In this document: positions 57,917-64,000 of the stretch, in pieces
How the letters are laid out: each line of letters opens with the position of its first letter
Numbering within the stretch: position 1 is the first letter of the stretch
DNA from: Nitrosospira sp. Nsp14
GTDB lineage: Bacteria > Pseudomonadota > Gammaproteobacteria > Burkholderiales > Nitrosomonadaceae
Direction: 5' to 3'
DNA length: 64,000 nucleotides
Assembly: GCF_900113575.1 (NCBI RefSeq)
Contig: NZ_FOPV01000001.1
Coordinates: 265,869 to 329,868 of the forward strand
Notes under the pieces: generated by a model
The model's input: only the letters and a program-made list of their open reading frames with translations
Database searches by the model: none
What the model was told of the DNA's origin: nothing
Position numbers and translations under genes: made by a program

Positions 57917-58784
57917 CGACATTCTCCTCTTGTTGCTTGGCGCGCGTTTCCACCAGCATCTTCAACCCCAGCGTCACCAGCGCAAGCAAGGCCAGTAGTG
58001 AGGCTACTGCAAATGCTGCCGCGAAGTTGTACTCGTTATATAAAATCTCCACATGCAACGGCAACGTGTTTGTACTGCCGCGAATATGTCCAGATACGAC
58101 GGATACCGCTCCGAATTCACCCATCGCTCGTGCATTGCAGAGAATGGTGCCATACAGTACACCCCATTTTACATTTGGTAGCGTGACGCGGAAAAAAGTC
58201 TGCCAGCCGCTTGCACCCAGAATTACCGCCGCCTCCTCCTCCTCGGTTCCCTGCGCTTGCATCAGTGGAATCAACTCACGAGCGATAAACGGAACGGTTA
58301 CAAAAATGGTCGCAAGCACAATTCCGGGCACAGCAAAAATGATCTTGATGTCATTCTCTGCAAGCCAGGGTCCAAGCCAGCCCTGCAAGCCGAACATGAG
58401 CACATAGATCAACCCGGCTACCACTGGAGATACCGAAAAAGGTAGATCTATCAGGGTGGTAAGAACGCTCTTTCCCCGAAATTCAAACTTGGCAATCGCC
58501 CAGGCCGCCGCGAGGCCGAATATCACATTAAGGGGTACAGCAATTGCAGCGGCGGTAAGCGTCAGTTTGATGGCAGATACCGCTTCTGGCTCAGTTGCTG
58601 CCGCGACATAGACGTCCAGACCCTTCTTCAATGCCTCATAAAATACTGAAATTAAGGGGACAAAGAGAAAAAGAGTCAGAAATGCAAGCGCGATTGAGAT
58701 CAAGCTCCTCCGTATCCACGCGGATTCGGTTGTGGCTCGCGCGTTACGGTTGCGGCCGGGCGAGGAAATCGCGATGGCGCTCAT
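57906..58784 (-). CDS. cysW: sulfate ABC transporter permease CysW
   Basis: Inner-membrane subunit of the sulfate importer. The 292-residue protein has about six transmembrane segments and the coupling-helix EAA motif ([23 protein letters not shown]). [15 protein letters not shown] is a CysW signature. It starts 10 bases after the cysT stop, and its end overlaps the cysA start. A glutamate-rich stretch (TEEEEAA) precedes the EAA motif, one residue longer than usual. Confidence 0.96.
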   Translation of the reverse strand: MSAIAISSPGRNRNARATTESAWIRRSLISIALAFLTLFLFVPLISVFYEALKKGLDVYVAAATEPEAVSAIKLTLTAAAIAVPLNVIFGLAAAWAIAKFEFRGKSVLTTLIDLPFSVSPVVAGLIYVLMFGLQGWLGPWLAENDIKIIFAVPGIVLATIFVTVPFIARELIPLMQAQGTEEEEAAVILGASGWQTFFRVTLPNVKWGVLYGTILCNARAMGEFGAVSVVSGHIRGSTNTLPLHVEILYNEYNFAAAFAVASLLALLALVTLGLKMLVETRAKQQEENVGEH

Positions 58785-58794
58785 TGCAATGTCC

Positions 58795-59628
58795 TCATGC
58801 TAAAGCGCTCCGATGCCGGGTCCACCATTGCAGTAAATTAATGACCAGAAGCATAATGAACGAAATCACCAGCATCACAACCGCGAGCGCGGTTGCTCCT
58901 GCGTAATCATATTGCTCAAGCTTCGTGATGATAAGAAGGGGCGTGATCTCCGAAACCATCGGCATGTTGCCCGCGATAAAAATAACTGATCCATACTCCC
59001 CAATGGCACGCGCGAACGCAAGTGCGAAACCTGTCATCAACGCGGGCATCACGGTCGGAAAGATTACTCGCGAGAAGGTCTGAAAGCGGGTGGCGCCGAG
59101 CGTCGCCGCCGCTTCCTCCAGCTCTGCTTCGATGTCCTCGAGGACCGGCTGGACTGTCCGCACCACGAAGGGGAGGCCGATGAAGGTCAAGGCCACAAAG
59201 ATACCAATAGGCGTGAATGCAATCTTGATACCAAGCGGCTCAAAGAACTGCCCGATCCAGCCATTGCCAGCGTAGAGCGCCGTCAGCGCAATTCCGGCCA
59301 CAGCCGTTGGCAACGCAAACGGAAGATCAACCAGTGCATCCACCAGCTTTTTGCCGGGGAAACGGTAACGTACCAATACCCAAGCGACCAATAGCCCAAA
59401 CACCGCATTGACGAGCGCCGCTGCGAAAGATGCGCCAAATGTCAACCGGTAGGAAGCCAACACCCTCGGGGTGGTTACTATGCTCCAGAATTCCGGCCAA
59501 CTGAGAGCTGATGCGCGGATAAACGTGGCGGAAAGAGGAATCAGTACGATCAGGCTGAGATAAAGCAGCGTAAATCCCAGTGCCAGGTTAAATCCTGGCA
59601 GGACACTGTGTTGTTTGAATTTGTTCAA
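58795..59628 (-). CDS. cysT: sulfate ABC transporter permease CysT (CysU)
   Basis: Partner permease of CysW. The 277-residue protein starts [19 protein letters not shown] and has six transmembrane segments, the EAA motif ([22 protein letters not shown]) split over the coupling helix, and [14 protein letters not shown], the CysT signature. Its ATG overlaps the stop of the EAL-domain gene by four bases (ATGA), so the EAL protein and permease are translationally coupled. Confidence 0.96.
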   Translation of the reverse strand: MNKFKQHSVLPGFNLALGFTLLYLSLIVLIPLSATFIRASALSWPEFWSIVTTPRVLASYRLTFGASFAAALVNAVFGLLVAWVLVRYRFPGKKLVDALVDLPFALPTAVAGIALTALYAGNGWIGQFFEPLGIKIAFTPIGIFVALTFIGLPFVVRTVQPVLEDIEAELEEAAATLGATRFQTFSRVIFPTVMPALMTGFALAFARAIGEYGSVIFIAGNMPMVSEITPLLIITKLEQYDYAGATALAVVMLVISFIMLLVINLLQWWTRHRSALA

Positions 59629-60485
59629 TCAGGGCTTCCCCTAAACGATCTCTGACGATAATTTTCCGACGGCGCCGGGTAATGATTACCCGCAGGTACT
59701 GGTACCGAAGGCTCAACCGCGCGCACCGGCACACCCAAGGCTCGGCCCTGCAATAAATCCGCCCCTTCCTGGAGGGCCGCCGCCTTATGCTGTGATGTTT
59801 CGATCTCGCACACCAGCACTGATGCGCCAAACTGGTGTATCGAATCGACGAGCGTCCGCGCACCGAACCGGCCCATTAGCGCCGAAGCCTCCAGCCTGAC
59901 AATATCGGGATACAGACTCCCCAATTCGGCCATCCAGTTCTCACCTGTACCGCTGTGATTAGCTGCGATGCGGTAGCCGTGCGAGCGATAGTTACCGATC
60001 ACATGCCCGAGCAGTTTCCAGTTGCGATTTACTTCCGCAGGGATCTCAATGACCACGCGAGACGTAGATATGCCAATGAGATCAAGCACTTTTGCGAACG
60101 CGTGACCATGATCATCCTTGACACTCTCAAGCAGACGGGGCTGGACGTTGACAAAGAGATTGCCCGGTCCGGAACCGGCGTGGAAATAATTGAGCGCATG
60201 CACTGTGCGGCACAGGCGATCCAGCTTAACCAGCATTGAGTCCTCCGTCCCCAGCGAAAAAATTTCCCAAGGCGAAACGAAGTTTTTACTGTCAGGATCG
60301 CATTGAATGTAGGCGCCATGTCCAATAACCTGTAGTGCATTCGCGGCAACGATCGGTTGAAACACGCTTGCCAGCCGATTATTAGCGAAATGCCCAACTA
60401 TCCAGTTATCTTCCAGACGCTGCAGCAGGTAATCGGTGGTTGCCTGAACCTGGAACAAGTTGTCCCGCGCATTTGTCGCTTTCAT
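59625..60485 (-). CDS. degenerate EAL-domain protein inside the sulfate operon
   Basis: A soluble 286-residue protein with one EAL fold and no GGDEF, REC or membrane part. Active EAL domains hydrolyse cyclic di-GMP. Here the signature EAL reads NAL (Asn49), the DDFGTG loop reads NHSGTG (Asn176, His177), and the K/D pair of the KID motif reads R and E (197, 199). Asn113, Glu147, Glu227 and Gln246 persist. It is thus probably non-catalytic, acting as a binder or sensor. I chose the ATG at 60485 (AGGGGAAAG upstream); a TTG at 60551 is possible. It overlaps the DUF2325 gene by 80 bases upstream and cysT by four downstream. A role in controlling sulfate uptake is inferred only from position. Confidence 0.85.
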   Translation of the reverse strand: MKATNARDNLFQVQATTDYLLQRLEDNWIVGHFANNRLASVFQPIVAANALQVIGHGAYIQCDPDSKNFVSPWEIFSLGTEDSMLVKLDRLCRTVHALNYFHAGSGPGNLFVNVQPRLLESVKDDHGHAFAKVLDLIGISTSRVVIEIPAEVNRNWKLLGHVIGNYRSHGYRIAANHSGTGENWMAELGSLYPDIVRLEASALMGRFGARTLVDSIHQFGASVLVCEIETSQHKAAALQEGADLLQGRALGVPVRAVEPSVPVPAGNHYPAPSENYRQRSFRGSPD

Positions 60486-60882
60486 ATCTATGCTCTTTCC
60501 CCTGTTCAGCCGTGAATGTAGTTTCAGTTGCCCGAAAAGCCCAATGTCCAATGAAATCTTTTAGATGACTGATTATGTCGCAGCAGCGACAGGGGGTGGG
60601 GCTGAGCGCCAAGCTTTCCAGTTTACCGCGCAATTCATGGGTCGAGTTGCGGCAAAAGACTAATGGGATGCCACTTTTGTTAGCCTGCTGTTTAAGCGCA
60701 TTCGAGACACTATGGCTGACATAATCGTACAGTATCACCACGAGCCTTGCATTCCCCGGAATTGTGCGTTTGGTAAACCTGGACCCGCGTCCATCCCAGT
60801 GCTCCACGCGAGTCAAGCCGTGGGCGATAAGTTCTCGTTTGAGTGTTTCTATATAGTCACCGCCTACGAGCAATGCAGTCAT
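60406..60882 (-). CDS. DUF2325-family protein with cysteine cluster
   Basis: A soluble 158-residue protein. The beginning (MTALLVGGDYIETLKRELIA, EHWDGRGSRF) and the LVVILYDYVSHSVSNALKQQANKSG stretch, here noted in parts, fit DUF2325, a Rossmann-like family of unknown function. LVFCRNST follows at about 75-81. A C-R-C-C cluster at residues 98-101, with Cys77, could bind metal or respond to redox or sulfur status; this is inference. The last 27 codons overlap the EAL gene in another frame. It lies 42 bases downstream of sbp, so it is in the sulfate operon. No function is established. Confidence 0.82.
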   Translation of the reverse strand: MTALLVGGDYIETLKRELIAHGLTRVEHWDGRGSRFTKRTIPGNARLVVILYDYVSHSVSNALKQQANKSGIPLVFCRNSTHELRGKLESLALSPTPCRCCDIISHLKDFIGHWAFRATETTFTAEQGKEHRYESDKCAGQLVPGSGNHRLPAAASGR

Positions 60883-60924
60883 CGTACCTCCGGATTATCG
60901 GGTTTGGTGTTATATCCAAGCCTG

Positions 60925-61920
60925 CTACTTCTGATAAATCTGGTCAAAGGTCCCGCCGTCGGCAAAATGAATTTTGTGAGCTTTTTTCCAACCGCCAAAT
61001 GCGTCGTCGATCTTGAACAGCTTGATAACCGGGAACTGTTTTGCATACTTCTCGGCAATAGCGGAATTGCTGGGACGGTAGAAATTTTTTGCCGCTATTT
61101 CCTGCCCTTCATCCGAATACAGATACTGGAGATACGCTTCGGCAACCGCTCGTGTGCCCTTCTTATCAACCACCTTGTCTACCACTGCAACCGGAGGTTC
61201 CGCAAGAATGCTGAGTGACGGCACGACAATTTCGAATTTCCCGGGGCCCAGTTCCTTGATCGCCAGAAAAGCCTCGTTTTCCCAGGAGATGAACACATCC
61301 CCGACACCGCGCTCTACAAAGGTCGTGGTCGAGCCGCGCGCGCCGGAATCGAGTACAGGAACGTTTTTATAGATGTCCGCGACAAATTCCTTTGCTTTGG
61401 CGTCGCCAAAATGCCGCTTGCCGAATTCCCAGGCCGCGAGGTAGTTCCATTGTGCTCCTCCGGAAGTCTTCGGATTCGGCGTGATCACCGCGACCCCGGG
61501 GCGGGCTAGATCGTTCCAGTCCTTAATTCCTTTTGGGTTCCCCTTTCGCACCAGGAAAACAATCGTCGAGGTATACGGGGTGCTATTCTGCGGCAATCGT
61601 TTCTGCCAATCTTCCGGCAGCAGTTTTGCTTTCTCGGCGATCGCGTTAATATCGTTTGCCAGTGCAAGCGTCACAACATCGCCCTCCAGGCCATCAATGA
61701 TCGATCGGGCCTGCTTGCCCGACCCGCCGTGGGATTGCTTGATTGAGACCTTCTCCCCGGTTTTGGACTCCCAGTACTTCGCGAAAGCGGCGTTGAATTC
61801 CTGGTAAAGCTCCCGGGTCGGATCATAGGAGACGTTTAGCAGGTTTTTCTCCGCAAACGCACTGACGGAAAAAAAACTCGCTGCCAGCAGAGCCGTCGAA
61901 AGGAATGTTTTCAATTTCAT
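60925..61920 (-). CDS. sbp: periplasmic sulfate-binding protein
   Basis: Captures sulfate for CysTWA. The 331-residue protein has a signal peptide ending about SAFA-EKN, then [44 protein letters not shown] text and [16 protein letters not shown], all sulfate-binding family features. AAAGGA precedes the ATG. It is the first transport gene of the operon, 71 bases after the porin gene on the same strand. Confidence 0.97.
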   Translation of the reverse strand: MKLKTFLSTALLAASFFSVSAFAEKNLLNVSYDPTRELYQEFNAAFAKYWESKTGEKVSIKQSHGGSGKQARSIIDGLEGDVVTLALANDINAIAEKAKLLPEDWQKRLPQNSTPYTSTIVFLVRKGNPKGIKDWNDLARPGVAVITPNPKTSGGAQWNYLAAWEFGKRHFGDAKAKEFVADIYKNVPVLDSGARGSTTTFVERGVGDVFISWENEAFLAIKELGPGKFEIVVPSLSILAEPPVAVVDKVVDKKGTRAVAEAYLQYLYSDEGQEIAAKNFYRPSNSAIAEKYAKQFPVIKLFKIDDAFGGWKKAHKIHFADGGTFDQIYQK

Positions 61921-61991
61921 TTTATTTGTCCTTTAATAAATAAGTCTTCAACTACTTTTAGTAACCGATTGAGAAACAGGAAACGCTTCAT

Positions 61992-63671
61992 TTAGAACGC
62001 GCTGATTACGACCTCCGCGTAGAAAAAATCTGAACTTCCCGGACTCCGACCAAGTGCGGCCACCTGACGGTTACGGGTGAAGTTGCCGCTGACAAAATGC
62101 GAGTAGCCAATCGTGGTATCGATGCGTTCAGTAAGCTTGTAGCGTGCGCGTATGTCAAAGTTGTGGCCAATAAAATCACCACTTCTGCCGGTTGCGTCAC
62201 GATTGAATCCGGGGTTAGGGCGTGCGCTGGTATTGCCATCGAGAAGGTTATTAAAGCGGTCTGTGCTGCTTGCAAGCCAATACCAGCTGTAGCCGCCATC
62301 TATACGCAGGTCCTTGGCTGGTTGAAGCTCCAGCTTTATCTTTGGCGCCTTGACATTCTCGAATACGATGTAGTCGTCCGCCGACCAGGGCCGCGCAAAA
62401 CCAAAGAAGCGTTCAAAGCGGTTGTTTACGTTGTCATTCGGATTCCGGTCTCCGGTTGCGTAGCCATAAAACGCGCTGATCCGTGGTTTCCACTCGTGCT
62501 TGAAGGTATATCCGGCTTCAAGGGTATAGCCATGGGCATCATGCCGATCCGCGCCATTTCTTCCAAATTGGTAGATCAGGTTGAAGTCATAGTCAAGGTT
62601 CGTGCTGCCTATCTTCCCGTAGCCGCGCAAGCCAGGCGAGTGAATTTCACGGTCTATCTGGCCTGGAACTTTACTGCCATCCTGCATCAGCCCCATGTAA
62701 TACGGCTGGAGTGTAATGATGTCCGACCATTTCCGCCAATGGGTGATGGCACCGTAAAACCATTGGTTTTCCACGCGCTGGTCAAAATCGGTCAACAGGC
62801 GTTTGACGGGTTGGTATGCCCACAGATCTACTTCCCAGTCATTGGCCTCCTGGCCGAGATTCAGGCGGAACCCCTCAAACGTATTGGTAGTATTGCGCCA
62901 CTCGTTGCGGCCGATGAAACGCCGGTCAAGCGCTTCATAGGCCATCCGGCCCGCTCGGAATCGTAACGGTCGTTGCTGCTTCCTGTCGTCTTCCCCTAGC
63001 GCGCCTTTGAAATAAAGTTCGCCATAGGCTTGGATCAATTCGTAGTAATTGAAGTCGCGATCGTCATGGGGAAACTTACCGTTATAACGCCGCGAGTCCT
63101 GAAACTCGACCGCGCCCCTTAATGGATCAAGAATCTCCTTAATGCCCAGATAAGCCCGCGAACGGAGCAGGAACGGCTGATCGAGGGTGAGATCAGTCCG
63201 CCTTATGTCGTTACTGCGGAATTCGTAACGTGTCCGGTGATCCAGTCCTACATCCAGCCACGTGATGTCCTTGAAAGCCTCGATACCGGTTTTGCTCAGA
63301 TTACGCACATATCTCGGTGGATCAGATTCCGGTTGGGTACTATAGCTGCTTGCAGGTCTGTAGTAGCTTGTAGATTTTTTGCTGGCTTCCGGTTTTGCCG
63401 CAGATTTGTCTGATGGGACAGGATTCGCCGCTGACGGGATAGCCCACTTATCACTGCTATCCAATGATGGGATTGTCCATTTGTATTTACGGTCTGAAGC
63501 ATTTAAAGACGATTTATCAAGATCCGTTACTCCATTCCGAACATTCTTTTGTTCTACCCCCTGGCTAAGCAGCAGGTTCTTCGACAGCCTGGTGGTTTCC
63601 TCCGCCTGGCTAGTGCTGGTGAATAATAAGCCGATCGCGGGTGCAAGCGCGATTCGCCAAAAATGTTTCAT
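61992..63671 (-). CDS. alginate-export-family outer-membrane beta-barrel protein
   Basis: A 559-residue porin-like protein. From the ATG at 63671 (GGAG eight bases upstream) a signal peptide ends about TSQA-EET. Residues 25-125 are a Ser/Lys/Pro-rich linker with a repeated tryptophan unit (KWTIPSLDSSDKWAIPS). The remainder has the alternating pattern of an alginate-export-type barrel (LDVGLDHRTRYEFRSND, FRAGRMAYEALDRRFIGRNEW, GFRLNLGQEANDWEVDLWAY) and ends with a terminal Phe (VVISAF). Such proteins pass varied anions. No alginate genes are nearby; its place before sbp suggests a role in sulfate or anion entry, which is inference. Confidence 0.88.
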   Translation of the reverse strand: MKHFWRIALAPAIGLLFTSTSQAEETTRLSKNLLLSQGVEQKNVRNGVTDLDKSSLNASDRKYKWTIPSLDSSDKWAIPSAANPVPSDKSAAKPEASKKSTSYYRPASSYSTQPESDPPRYVRNLSKTGIEAFKDITWLDVGLDHRTRYEFRSNDIRRTDLTLDQPFLLRSRAYLGIKEILDPLRGAVEFQDSRRYNGKFPHDDRDFNYYELIQAYGELYFKGALGEDDRKQQRPLRFRAGRMAYEALDRRFIGRNEWRNTTNTFEGFRLNLGQEANDWEVDLWAYQPVKRLLTDFDQRVENQWFYGAITHWRKWSDIITLQPYYMGLMQDGSKVPGQIDREIHSPGLRGYGKIGSTNLDYDFNLIYQFGRNGADRHDAHGYTLEAGYTFKHEWKPRISAFYGYATGDRNPNDNVNNRFERFFGFARPWSADDYIVFENVKAPKIKLELQPAKDLRIDGGYSWYWLASSTDRFNNLLDGNTSARPNPGFNRDATGRSGDFIGHNFDIRARYKLTERIDTTIGYSHFVSGNFTRNRQVAALGRSPGSSDFFYAEVVISAF

Positions 63672-63913
63672 TGTTTTCTCCAAATAAACTCGGTGGCCGG
63701 ATCAGGCGCGGCGTTGTTGTTTCGACCGCATCCAGTCATGGGATCTGCACCTCGTTATTACTAGTTGTTGCTGTTTGCTAAGCCAATATGAACTTGGGGA
63801 GAACGTTATCAGCCCATCCTTATGACGGCAACTAATAAGTATTGATTTGTTTATCGCTTTTTCTGATATAGAACGCCGACTATCGATAAGGCAGGTCCCC
63901 TTGGATGTGGTGG
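63672..63913. other. intergenic region between porin gene and insertion sequence
   Basis: No gene is seen. The porin promoter must lie here; no clear hexamers stand out. The end of the neighbouring insertion element is somewhere in 63890-63913, but its terminal repeat cannot be fixed without the other end. Confidence 0.5.
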
Positions 63914-64000
63914 TCAAATCATTTCAGACACCGTGATAGGTGGTATTGCTACCATTTTCCGTTCATAGACGACGGGCGACAGGTAGCCCAGTTTCGAGTG
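63914..64000 (-). mobile_element. C-terminal end of an IS3-family transposase (OrfB), cut by window edge
   Basis: The minus strand encodes HSKLGYLSPVVYERKMVAIP and a few more residues to a TGA at 63914. The H-x-x-L-G-Y-x-S-P pattern is the conserved end of IS3-group integrase-type transposases. The rest of the element lies outside the window, so completeness is unknown. Confidence 0.85.

Noticed and set aside
62097..62966. 289-codon frame antisense to the porin gene
   Set aside because: Shadow frame; the opposite strand encodes a clear beta-barrel with signal peptide.
63702..63917. 71-codon minus-strand frame before the porin gene
   Set aside because: Runs out of the insertion-element end in a different frame, with no ribosome binding site or family pattern.

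Overview
The window is a stretch of bacterial chromosome, and everything points to a betaproteobacterial ammonia oxidizer of the Nitrosospira type. The 16S rRNA gene (51320-52855) holds exact matches to both published CTO primer sites for betaproteobacterial ammonia oxidizers, at 51503-51521 and 51946-51967. Gene content and order are also betaproteobacterial: ilvB-ilvN-ilvC-pssA, surE-pcm-nlpD-rpoS and thrS-infC-rpmI-rplT-pheST-ihfA. Genus and species are inferred, not proven.

Layout. 1-5234: proS, a TlpA-like thioredoxin, a YihY/BrkB membrane protein and leuA. 5235-7493: a decayed zone with a porin-like remnant, an interrupted secreted reading frame, a TPR pseudogene with two visible lesions, and strong inverted repeats. 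7494-20183 (minus strand): a secreted alpha-carbonic anhydrase with a PEP-CTERM sorting tail; zwf, pgm, tkt and pgi; then pssA, ilvC, ilvN and ilvB. 20544-33511: fur diverging from bamE, then dapB, carAB, greA, yhbY, rlmE, ftsH, folP and glmM. 33725-42688: a lone pstS and the thrS-to-ihfA translation operon, ending in a MerR-type regulator. 42846-50827: tRNA-Pro, surE-pcm-nlpD-rpoS, a group III truncated hemoglobin, a DUF2130 protein, Fe-superoxide dismutase and tyrS. 50828-56668: a complete rRNA operon (16S, tRNA-Ile, tRNA-Ala, 23S, 5S) with promoter, boxA sites, processing stems and terminator. 56807-63671 (minus strand): a sulfate uptake locus, read as porin, sbp, DUF2325, degenerate EAL, cysT, cysW and cysA. 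The last 87 bases are the C-terminal end of an IS3-family transposase.

How it works together. Most of the window is housekeeping: translation, branched-chain amino acids, pyrimidine and arginine precursors, envelope synthesis and stationary-phase control. The most unusual parts are accessory. The sulfate operon carries two uncharacterised soluble proteins between the binding protein and the permeases, one an EAL domain that has lost catalytic residues and one a DUF2325 protein with a cysteine cluster; they could form a regulatory module for sulfate import. The carbonic anhydrase appears to be exported and sorted by the exosortase pathway, which would suit an autotroph that needs inorganic carbon. 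infC has AUA as its only plausible start codon.
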